From JBOHHR01 sp050740975 (GTDB lineage: Bacteria; Pseudomonadota; Gammaproteobacteria; JBOHHR01): a stretch of 11,923 nucleotides of DNA. The notes below the pieces were generated by a model. That model was not told where the DNA came from. It saw nothing but the letters and a program-made list of their open reading frames with translations, and searched no databases. Made by a program: the position numbers and the translations under genes. The stretch is taken from positions 1 to 11,923 of the forward strand of contig JBOIEE010000273.1 of NCBI GenBank assembly GCA_050740975.1, written 5' to 3'. This document shows, piece after piece, positions 1-5,918 of the stretch (within the stretch, counting starts at the first letter, position 1; each line of letters opens with the position of its first letter).

Positions 1-105
1 CCCGCGGCGCGTCCGATAGAGCTCTTGCCACGCCTTTTGTAAACTGCTCTCTGCGCGGTGTCACGACACGGCCAAAGAATGGAAGGAGAGCCGATCGCAG
101 GTTTC

Positions 106-1575
106 ATGCGCATGAGCGAACAAGAAAAAACGGAAAAATCCTTGCATATGACACCGGAGCAATTCCGCCGGCATGGATACAAGCTCGTGGATTGGATCGC
201 AGGCTATTACGAGCGCGTCGAATCCTTGCCGGTGCTTTCGCGGGTACAACCGGGCCAGCTCCGCGCGCAATTGCCCCCGGATCCGCCGCCGCACGGAGAG
301 GATTTCCAACACGTTTTCCGGGACCTCGAGTCGATCATTCTTCCCGCCATCACCCACTGGCAGTCCCCCAATTTTTTCGCTTTTTTCCCCGCCAATGCGT
401 CCGGTCCGGCCATCCTCGGGGAGTTGTTGTCGGCCGGGCTGGGGGTGCAGGGCATGCTGTGGGCGACCAGCCCCGCTTGCACCGAGCTTGAAGCCCATGT
501 GCTCGATTGGTTGGTCGATATGCTCGCGCTGCCGCAGCGGTTTAAGTCCCGGGGCTCGGGCGGCGGCGTGATCCAAGACTCCGCCTCCAGCGCGTGTCTT
601 TGCGCGCTCATCGCGGCCCGCGAGCGTGCCACCAGACTCCGATCGAACCAGCACGGTTGTAGCGGGGGCTTGGTCGCTTACACCTCAAGCGAGGCGCATT
701 CCTGCGTCGAGAAGGCGGTGCGGATCGCGGGCATAGGCAGCGACAACCTGCGCCGGATCCCTGTTGACGATCGCTTTGCGATGCGTCCAGAGCTCTTGGC
801 TCAACAGATCCGCGAAGATCTGAGCTGCGGGTACACACCGTTTTTCTGCTGCGCCACCGTGGGCACGACCTCGTGCAACGGCCTGGATCTCTTGGCGGAG
901 ATCGGGCGCATTTGCGCCCCACACCAGCTATGGCTGCATGTGGATGCGGCGATGTCTGGCACGGCGGCGCTGTGCCCTGAATTCCGCTACATTCACCACG
1001 GCTTGGATCTGGCCGACAGCTACGCGTTCAATCCCCACAAGTGGCTGTTCACGAACTTTGATTGCAACTGTTTCTTCGTCGCCGATAAGGCCGCCTTGAC
1101 CAATGCGCTCGGCATATTGCCCGAGTACTTGCGTAACACCGCCAGCGCCTCGGGTACGGTGACGGATTATCGGGACTGGCAGATCCCGCTCGGGCGCCGC
1201 TTTCGGGCTTTGAAGCTCTGGTTGGTGATCCGCCATTACGGCGTAGAGGGGCTGCGCCATCATATTCGGCGTCATGTCGAGCTGGCCCAGCAGTTCGCCG
1301 CTTGGGTTGAGGCTGACGAGCGTTTCACCCTTGCACGGCCGCCGCCATTGAATCTGGTGTGTTTCCGCTACCGAAGCGGCGATGAAGACAACCTAGCGCT
1401 GTTAGATGCGCTGAATCGCAGCGGAAAGCTTTATCTGACCCATACCCGCTTGCAGGGGCGGCTGACGCTACGTTTTTGCGTAGGTCAGACCCATACCGAG
1501 CTATCCCACGTGCAGAATGCCTGGAGCTCTATACAGGACATGGCGCGGCTTCTGAGGCAAGGCCTGCTCCAGTAG
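106..1575 (+). CDS. Aromatic-L-amino-acid decarboxylase (PLP-dependent, group II)
   Basis: Cytoplasmic PLP enzyme that should remove the carboxyl group of an aromatic L-amino acid (Trp, Tyr, Dopa or Phe type) to give the amine. Numbering from the longest possible start (GTG at 58, 505 aa): the PLP lysine is K328 in NPHKW, the cofactor-binding aspartate is D296 in LHVDAA, and the ring-stacking histidine is H214 in SEAHS. Y357 in PEYLR aligns with the catalytic-loop Tyr332 of animal Dopa decarboxylase. Family knowledge: loss of this Tyr or of the His accompanies a switch to aldehyde synthase, so keeping both argues for a true decarboxylase. The C-terminal block TDYRDWQIPLGRRFRALK is typical of the family. 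The start is uncertain: GTG 58, ATG 79, 106, 112 and 148 are all in frame and none has a strong ribosome site. Homology begins near residue 31 (MTPEQFRRHG), so 106, 112 or 148 are all plausible. Substrate cannot be told from sequence. No partner gene is adjacent. Confidence 0.93.
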   Translation: MRMSEQEKTEKSLHMTPEQFRRHGYKLVDWIAGYYERVESLPVLSRVQPGQLRAQLPPDPPPHGEDFQHVFRDLESIILPAITHWQSPNFFAFFPANASGPAILGELLSAGLGVQGMLWATSPACTELEAHVLDWLVDMLALPQRFKSRGSGGGVIQDSASSACLCALIAARERATRLRSNQHGCSGGLVAYTSSEAHSCVEKAVRIAGIGSDNLRRIPVDDRFAMRPELLAQQIREDLSCGYTPFFCCATVGTTSCNGLDLLAEIGRICAPHQLWLHVDAAMSGTAALCPEFRYIHHGLDLADSYAFNPHKWLFTNFDCNCFFVADKAALTNALGILPEYLRNTASASGTVTDYRDWQIPLGRRFRALKLWLVIRHYGVEGLRHHIRRHVELAQQFAAWVEADERFTLARPPPLNLVCFRYRSGDEDNLALLDALNRSGKLYLTHTRLQGRLTLRFCVGQTHTELSHVQNAWSSIQDMARLLRQGLLQ

Positions 1576-1621
1576 GCAATCGAGTAAGCGGCTCGCGGGA
1601 CGGAGCCCTGCCACGCAGATA

Positions 1622-1677
1622 CCGTCATTCCGCTGTAATCAGGCTGTCATAACTCTGACACGAAAGCGCGCTAGGGT
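1622..1677 (+). promoter_or_regulatory. Tandem Pho box and -10 element upstream of glycosyltransferase
   Basis: Four 7-bp half-sites follow each other at an exact 11-bp period: CCGTCAT (1622-1628), CTGTAAT (1633-1639), CTGTCAT (1644-1650) and CTGACAC (1655-1661). They form two 18-bp Pho boxes (7+4+7) matching the PhoB consensus CTGTCAT-N4-CTGTCAY with few mismatches, on the same strand as the gene they precede. Ten bases after the last half-site is TAGGGT (1672-1677), a usable -10 that keeps the TA...T positions, with no -35 of its own. This is the layout expected of a PhoB-activated promoter, where the box replaces the -35. Transcription would start near 1684, leaving a leader of about 60 nt. 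AGGGG at 1731-1735 is the ribosome site for the ATG at 1743. Confidence 0.8.
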
Positions 1678-1742
1678 ATCGCGACGTATGGGGATAGAAC
1701 CTCCAAGGTTGTGCTCGGACTCGTAGTATCAGGGGCCCGTGT

Positions 1743-2937
1743 ATGAGGATCCTCATGATTTCAGACGTGTATTATCCCCGCGTCAATGGTGTTTCAAGCT
1801 CGATAGAAACCTTCCGAGGCATATTTCGGCGCCACGGTCACTCGGTCACGCTTATAGTACCGCACTATGGCGTGGACGATGAACCCGAGGCCGATGTGAT
1901 CCGCATCCCAGCCAAAGCGGTCCCCTTCGATCCCGAGGATCGATTGATCAGTTGGCGTCACATCAATCGATGCGGCGACACATTACCCCGAGCAGGCCTC
2001 GACCTGATCCACATCCAAACCCCTTTCGTGGCCCATTACTTCGGGGTGCGCTTAGCCAAGAGACTGGGTATTCCTTGCATCGAAAGCATTCACACCCATT
2101 TCGAGGAATATTTTTATCACTACATACCTTTGGTGCCGAAGCGAACGCTGCGAATGCTGGCCAGGATGATGGCAAGAAGACAGTGTGCGGCGGTGGACGC
2201 CTTAGTCGTGCCATCTCGGGCCATGGCCAAGGTGCTGAATGGTTACGCCATAAAGCAAGCCCCTCGGATTATTGCCAGCGGAATTCACCTGGCCGATTTT
2301 CAGAGCGGTGACGGTGTGCGCTTCCGCAAAAAGCACGGCCTACCCGCATCGCGCCCTACACTCATTCATGTTGGGCGCCTGGCGTTGGAGAAAAACATCG
2401 GGTTTCTAATCGAAGTGCTGGCGCAAGCGAAAAAACAGCGGCCGGAGATCCAGATGATCATGGCCGGTGAAGGCCCCGCAAAACCGACCCTCGAAAAGCT
2501 GGCGCGGCGACTCGGCGTGCGGGAAGACCTTCATTTCGTAGGCTACCAATCCCGCAACGGCGATCTCCAGGACTGCTACGCCGCCGGTGATGTGTTCGTG
2601 TTTGCTTCCAAATACCGAGACCCAAGGGTTGGTGTTGTTGGAGGCGATGGCCCTTGGGATCCCGGTGGTGTCAACCGCGGTATTAGGTACTGAGGATATT
2701 ATCGGGCCTGGACGTGGCGCGCTGGTAGCCGAGGAGGATGTGGACGATTTCGCTGCAAAGGCGCTGCATTTATTAAGCGATCCTCATTTACGCACGCGCG
2801 TGTCACAGGAAGCCAGGGAGTATGCCAAAGAGTGGGGCGATGATAAGCTCGGAGCAGAAATGCTTTCCTTTTATGTCCAAGTCATCGAAGCCCGCCCGAT
2901 CAGCGGTTTTGCGGATATCGACCTCAAACCTCGATGA
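1743..2937 (+). pseudogene. Family 4 glycosyltransferase, interrupted by a 1-base frameshift
   Basis: GT-B fold retaining glycosyltransferase (GT4, group 1). Residues 1-289 read normally from the ATG at 1743: the N-terminal acceptor domain opens with MRILMISDVYYPRVNGV and has HTHFEEYFYHY; the donor domain starts near HVGRLALEKNIGFL and has MAGEGP. At 2610-2612 (AAA) the frame slips. Removing one A restores S289-N-T-E292-T-Q-G-L-V-L-L-E300, the EX7E motif that holds the nucleotide-sugar, and the frame then runs to the stop at 2937, for 397 aa, a normal GT4 length. As written, translation ends at 2693 without the motif. The slip lies in a short A run, so a sequencing error is as likely as a real mutation. 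The N-terminal domain resembles GT4 enzymes that glycosylate diacylglycerol or mannose lipids, but donor and acceptor cannot be read from sequence. The tandem Pho box upstream implies induction by phosphate limitation. Confidence 0.88.
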
Positions 2938-3103
2938 CGCATGAGTCGCGTGCACTTCTCATCGCGCCGCACCAAAGGGTGGCTGCGCAGCGCCGCTTGC
3001 GTAACCCTGGGTACCCGGTTTAGACCTGGAATAGCGTTTCGGCCTCCTTACCGAGTCATTCTATCCCGACCGCAAGGCCATAAGGGATGGATAGCCCAGC
3101 TCG
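2938..3103. other. Non-coding stretch, nothing recognised
   Basis: No recognisable gene, RNA or clear terminator. A short open frame begins at 2941 but has no ribosome site and no familiar motif. The stretch lies between the glycosyltransferase stop and the end of the open frame of the integrase remnant, and may include further decayed integrase sequence. Confidence 0.4.
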
Positions 3104-3367
3104 CTAGGATCCCCTTTCCCTACCCGCAGCGTTAATGTCTGAGCGCTGAGTTGACCTTGGTTCATCGTCGGTCCCTGATACCCGACTTTGACAGTTCCGC
3201 GTACATTTTCGAGTCGCTGCGGTGCCCATGGAGACCGGATGACGCTTGCCATGAAACAGGATGTAGCGTTTAATCCAATCGAGGTAGGCCTGTTCGGTGC
3301 GGATGCTATAATGCTTGAGCCGCAAGCGCTCGCGGACTTGGTCCAAGAGCCGGGGTTTGGGAGCCAT
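3104..3367 (-). pseudogene. Integron-type tyrosine recombinase (IntI), N-terminal remnant
   Basis: From the ATG at 3367 the first ~46 residues match the SAM-like N-terminal DNA-binding domain of integron integrases: KPRLLDQVRERLRLKHYSIR, then TEQAYLDWIKRYILFHGKRH and P..MG. After MG the protein loses resemblance, but traces of expected codons appear in shifted frames; near 3142-3160 the minus strand can be read as MNQGQLSA, reminiscent of the QNQALSA segment. The catalytic domain with the R-H-R-Y residues is absent. Intact relatives are about 320 aa. The piece is therefore dead and frameshifted. Its orientation matters: it reads leftwards while the cassette-like genes read rightwards from its start, which is the normal integron geometry. 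A truncated XerC/D-like phage integrase is the alternative, but the RLKHYSIRTEQAY.DW wording is most typical of IntI. Confidence 0.75.
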
Positions 3368-3538
3368 GAGCTTGAGATCTAAAAAACCTTTGGGAACTGA
3401 GATCTAATATCGGCCAACCGCTGCCAAACTTACGCCAAGCAAAGGCGTCATCCTTTCGTTGCTTTTCTCCGTCCGCGAACCGTAGAATCCCCATAGGCAC
3501 GGGGCTTCGATCCAGCGGTTCAGTCCAACAGATTTTAT

Positions 3539-3585
3539 CCGCCGTGGGTCGGCCCCCCGGTACACTAACATTGGGGGCACGGCGG
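3539..3585. repeat. Imperfect hairpin between integrase remnant and first cassette gene
   Basis: CCGCCGTG (3539-3546) pairs perfectly with CACGGCGG (3578-3585). After a six-base bulge on one side only (3547-3552), a C run (3553-3558) can pair with GGGGG (3573-3577), leaving a loop of about 14 bases. No T run follows on either strand, so it is not a simple terminator. It sits where an attI or first attC would lie. A GTCCAAC at 3523-3529 fits the RYYYAAC core pattern, but no matching GTTRRRY partner was found. Confidence 0.45.
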
Positions 3586-3614
3586 CCAACAGGCTTTGTA
3601 AGTTATTTATATCA

Positions 3615-3642
3615 TTGAATCTTTCTAAGCCTTACTTAAAAT
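3615..3642 (+). promoter_or_regulatory. Putative sigma-70 promoter reading into cassette-like genes
   Basis: TTGAAT (3615-3620, 4 of 6 to TTGACA), a 16-bp spacer, and TAAAAT (3637-3642, 5 of 6 to TATAAT), set in a stretch (about 3595-3655) much more AT-rich than its surroundings. It points rightwards, away from the integrase remnant, like the cassette promoter of an integron. Transcription would start near 3649, about 14 bases before the micro-ORF at 3663. Called by eye only. Confidence 0.45.
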
Positions 3643-3662
3643 TTATCTAACTTACGCCGCAA

Positions 3663-3749
3663 ATGCTTCTGAACTACTCCACCACGATCCCCCTCGCCCG
3701 CACCCTCGCCGCCAAACTTAAGCGGCATCGAGATGGGTCCCCATTTTAG
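3663..3749 (+). CDS. Micro-ORF, copy 1 (28 aa, MLLN...PLARTLA)
   Basis: Short frame beginning MLLNYSTTIPLARTLAAKLK and ending in SPF. It would not be worth calling alone. A second copy at 4463 shares MLLN and PLARTLA, with all four codon differences silent (CTT/CTC, CTG/CTA, CGC/CGT, CTC/CTG) and an in-frame 9-base length difference between the two blocks. That is the pattern of a sequence kept for its protein reading. It lies just after the putative promoter at 3615-3642, has no obvious ribosome site, and its stop is 28 bases before the ATG at 3778 of the next gene. It may be a leader peptide or the start of a truncated protein. Family not recognised. Confidence 0.4.
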   Translation: MLLNYSTTIPLARTLAAKLKRHRDGSPF

Positions 3750-3793
3750 GTTTCAGATTTGATCGTTGGGCACCACCATGAGGCCCCTTATCC

Positions 3794-4030
3794 GTGGCGC
3801 TCTCCGCATGCAGCGAGGAGTGGAAGGGTTTCGTATATCCCAATAAACAGGATCTCACCGACCACATGGAGATCGGCAGTTTTGATTCGCTCGAGGCTTG
3901 CAGAGCCTCTGCGCTCGAAGCTCTTCGCCGTGTAAGCTCCGTCGAAGCGGGGGACTACGAGTGCGGTTTGAACTGCAAGGCCGATTCGAGCTTGGGCGGC
4001 ATCAATGTGTGTGAGGAAACACTTCGGTGA
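3794..4030 (+). CDS. Small cysteine-rich putative lipoprotein, signal peptide probably damaged
   Basis: 78 aa from a GTG at 3794. Residues 2-6, ALSAC, look like a lipobox whose C6 would carry the lipid anchor. The mature part has W10-KGFVYPN, then D18-W-like helix-rich middle and the segment GDYECGLNC (53-61) followed by INVCEETLR. Four further cysteines (C36, C57, C61, C73) could make two disulfides, which fits an exported protein. I recall this wording (GFVYP...GDYECG.NC...CEET) from small conserved hypothetical lipoproteins, some in integron cassettes; function unknown. The signal peptide is not intact in this frame: a TGA at 3779-3781 blocks extension, while an ATG at 3778 in the neighbouring frame reads MRPLI just before VALSAC. 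A small indel of one or more bases between 3785 and 3794 would explain it. It is followed at once by an attC-like site, as expected of a cassette. Confidence 0.6.
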   Translation: MALSACSEEWKGFVYPNKQDLTDHMEIGSFDSLEACRASALEALRRVSSVEAGDYECGLNCKADSSLGGINVCEETLR

Positions 4031-4037
4031 GACTGGC

Positions 4038-4100
4038 GCCCAACAACAGGTTGCAGACGACGTCCCCGCCGCCGCGGTGAAGCCAGGTTTCAGCCGATCC
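4038..4100 (+). repeat. Degenerate attC-like recombination site
   Basis: Eight bases after the lipoprotein stop is GCCCAAC (4038-4044), a perfect RYYYAAC core, followed by AACAGGTTGCAG. The right half, GTGAAGCCAGGTTTCAG (about 4077-4093), resembles the usual TGAAC..CAGG end of an attC, but where the GTTRRRY core should stand the sequence is GTTTCAG, so the crossover core is damaged. Length of about 60 bp and position right behind a short cassette gene both fit. Recognition is by pattern; the folding was not computed. Confidence 0.4.
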
Positions 4101-4440
4101 TGAGACACCGGGAAATAAAATACCGCGTAGCTGCGGACCTTGTGTTTTTTGCGAACGCTCGGGACCTACAGAAACAAAATGGAAGTTTTCGAGACGACAC
4201 CCTGAAACGAATGGAAAACAACCGTCGTTGCGCTTCGGAGCTGGTGGCCATCTTTTCTGACCTTCCGGCGTGGTATCGGTGGCGGCTCCAACGCAGAAAT
4301 GAGAACCCAGGGAAGCATCAAAAGCACTTATCGGGCTCTCGAATTCAACGGAGTGGCGTGTCGCAGAGGATTTCGAAAAAGGCGTAAGGAAACACCTCTT
4401 TCCGGACAGCTATGAGGAAACATGACAGAGCGGGGCATAC
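4101..4440 (+). pseudogene. Decayed coding DNA, unrecognised
   Basis: An open frame of 81 codons runs 4142-4387 but changes character along its length. Around 4200-4300 it reads plausibly (SELVAIFSDLPAWYRWRLQ). From about 4310 a different frame looks better and ends SKALIGLSNSTEWRVAEDFE and HLFPDSYEET before a TGA near 4421. A frame switch near 4290-4310 suggests a broken small gene. No family was recognised, no ribosome site is evident, and no clean attC ends the segment. It occupies the place of a second cassette. Confidence 0.3.
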
Positions 4441-4462
4441 AAATGGGTAGACTTTTTTCGGC

Positions 4463-4519
4463 ATGCTCCTAAACCACGATCCCCTCGCCCGTACCCTGGC
4501 CGAAATCGCGAAGGGGTGA
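4463..4519 (+). CDS. Micro-ORF, copy 2 (18 aa), coupled to the next gene
   Basis: Reads MLLNHDPLARTLAEIAKG and stops at TGA 4517-4519. Compared with the copy at 3663, the shared MLLN and PLARTLA blocks differ only at silent third positions. The last codons contain AAGGGG (4511-4516), which is also the ribosome site of the following gene (ATG 4525, spacing 8), so translation of the micro-ORF would run over and end beside the next start. This resembles the way a short ORF in the attI site of class 1 integrons helps translation of cassette genes that lack their own ribosome site; the parallel is inference. Confidence 0.45.
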   Translation: MLLNHDPLARTLAEIAKG

Positions 4520-4524
4520 TCGCC

Positions 4525-5151
4525 ATGCCGAAAAAGCGAAAGAGTGCCAAAAGACGTGGAAGTTCGTCGAGTCTTCTCGACGGAGACGGCGCTTTGTGGC
4601 AAAACTCGTGGCTCAATTGGTGGCATTTCGAGTGGGGCATCGACATCGGGTGGGATATCTACGCCACTGGCTATAAGGACGCCGCGGATATCATCGTCGA
4701 TCACCTCCCTTTGCAGCGTGGAACATTGGACACCGTGGTGTATCCAGTATTATTCCTGTATCGGCATTTTCTGGAGTTGCGTCTTAAGGGGTTGGTCCGG
4801 GACGGCCGCGAACTGCTGGATCACGACGGGGGTACTCCTTCCGGGCACGGACTCGAAACGCTTTGGCGAGAGCTTCGCCCTATGCTAGAGGAGCTTTGGC
4901 CAGAGAACGAGCAGACCGATCTCGATGCTCTCGAAGATTACATCAGTCAGTTCAGCCGCGTTGACCCAGTATCAGAGGTCTTTCGTTATCCCCAAAAAAA
5001 ACGCGACGGCACCTGGTCGTTAGAGCACATGACGCATACCAATGTGCGTCGCGTGGCCGAACTCATGGATAACATCGCCAATCTCCTAGATGGCATTAAG
5101 GAAGCAATGGCCCACTACCTCGATTACAAACGCGCGCAGCGACTAGAGTAG
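4525..5151 (+). CDS. Conserved hypothetical protein, HEPN-like helical fold suspected
   Basis: 208 aa from the ATG at 4525, chosen for AAGGGG eight bases upstream (a GTG at 4516 is possible but lies inside that site). The N-terminus is short, basic and probably disordered (MPKKRKSAKRRGSSSS). Then come a Trp-rich helix (NWWHFEWGIDIGWD), the helix VYPVLFLYRHFLELRLK with an R-H pair, GHGLETLWRELRPML, and a C-terminal part with FSRVDPVSEVFRYP followed by a long helix ending DNIANLLDGI. I have seen this order (FLYRH.LEL.LK ... HGLE.LW ... DP.S..FRYP) in an uncharacterised bacterial family of about 200 aa, and its all-helical nature and R..H spacing are reminiscent of HEPN proteins; catalytic activity is not shown. 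No nucleotidyltransferase partner is adjacent. Soluble, no signal peptide. Confidence 0.7.
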   Translation: MPKKRKSAKRRGSSSSLLDGDGALWQNSWLNWWHFEWGIDIGWDIYATGYKDAADIIVDHLPLQRGTLDTVVYPVLFLYRHFLELRLKGLVRDGRELLDHDGGTPSGHGLETLWRELRPMLEELWPENEQTDLDALEDYISQFSRVDPVSEVFRYPQKKRDGTWSLEHMTHTNVRRVAELMDNIANLLDGIKEAMAHYLDYKRAQRLE

Positions 5152-5693
5152 ACCTAGAAGATAGCCTCGGCGGCGACGCGCAGGGCGGTTTTGGCTTGGT
5201 ACTCATTCGGCGCTCAGGGGCTTGGCTGGCTCACATTGATCCACACCACCGGGCGAGGCGCACGAGGTGAGGATCCGCGTCGTCGGGCTCACGCTTAGCT
5301 TTGGGTTGACCCTGAAGCTTTTTGCGCCCGCGTGGGGGAGCCGGCTGGAATAGGGATAAACTGCCACCGTCCAACCAAATAAGAGAGCAAAACCAGCAAC
5401 GAAACCGAAACCCCTATTTCGCACGTAGACCGCAAGGCCGCGGTGCATGAGGAAGCTATACGTAAAACTCAGGACATTGCCCACAGGCTATCAACCATCC
5501 AACCTGACAGTGGGGTCACAGGGGTCAGATCTTGTCTTGTGCCTATAGACTATTTGTGGGGAACGCTCCTCGATCTCTTTAAGCCAGCGTAGCTTGGACG
5601 AAGCAATGCGGGATCCGGGGTGCGTGGTGAATTTCCGGCGGCTCGCAAGATGGGAACCGGGGGTAGACCGGACGCGGCCCGCTTAGATGACGA
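5152..5693. other. Long non-coding stretch with possible gene remnants
   Basis: No gene could be supported. A 93-codon minus-strand frame (5203-5484) from GTG contains one hydrophobic stretch but lacks a ribosome site and a familiar pattern. At 5511-5527 GGGGTCA occurs twice nine bases apart, followed by GATCTTGTCTTG, wording I associate loosely with borders of small repeat or transposase remnants. On the minus strand, about 5620-5500, a frame reads SKLRWLKEIEERSPQIVYRH, which is protein-like but has no start and no assigned family. No attC was found behind the gene that ends at 5151. Confidence 0.35.
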
Positions 5694-5834
5694 TCAAACG
5701 AAAAACGCTTTGAGGACAAGCGAGAGAACACCCGCAAGCAGCACACCCAGCATCCACTTGATCACTGTGATCTCCCCTTTTAGCCGGGCGATCTCATCGA
5801 TCAGCTTGCTATCGGATACGGTAATCTCTCCCAT
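5694..5834 (-). CDS. Small single-TM protein with short coiled-coil (46 aa)
   Basis: From ATG 5834: MGEITVSDSKLIDEIARLKG then EITVIKWMLGVLLAGVLSLV and LKAFFV. A short amphipathic helix (about 8-24) precedes one C-terminal membrane segment (about 27-45), a tail-anchor layout seen at the C-terminus of coiled-coil proteins of the DUF1640/CCDC90 type. The same strand just upstream has a different frame ending ILLAQLVGDITRLENK and a TGA that overlaps this ATG (TGATG). The two pieces together read like a continuous coil, so this could be a frameshifted C-terminal fragment rather than a complete small gene. It follows the toxin-antitoxin pair by about 85 bases on the same strand and might be cotranscribed. 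Confidence 0.4.
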   Translation of the reverse strand: MGEITVSDSKLIDEIARLKGEITVIKWMLGVLLAGVLSLVLKAFFV

Positions 5835-5918
5835 CACTTGTTCTCCAGTCGCGTAATGTCGCCGACCAGTTGCGCGAGCAGGATCGTTATAGTAACGCAT
5901 GCCAGCAGATCGCTCGCA

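Noticed and set aside
25..45. Possible promoter TTGCCA...TAAACT before the decarboxylase
   Set aside because: Spacer of 9 bases is far too short for sigma-70.
61..654. 197-codon minus-strand frame opposite the decarboxylase
   Set aside because: Shadow of the well supported decarboxylase gene; low-complexity Arg/Gly composition and no family motif.
1590..1607. Possible terminator GGCTC...GAGCC after the decarboxylase
   Set aside because: Only a 5-bp stem and no T run follows.
2941..3135. 64-codon plus-strand frame after the glycosyltransferase
   Set aside because: No ribosome site, unusual composition, overlaps the integrase remnant on the other strand, no recognisable motif.
3788..4108. 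106-codon minus-strand frame
   Set aside because: Antisense to the cysteine-rich lipoprotein, whose composition and motifs are convincing.
5203..5484. 93-codon minus-strand frame with one hydrophobic stretch
   Set aside because: GTG start without ribosome site and a C-terminal half resembling chance translation; not enough to call a gene.
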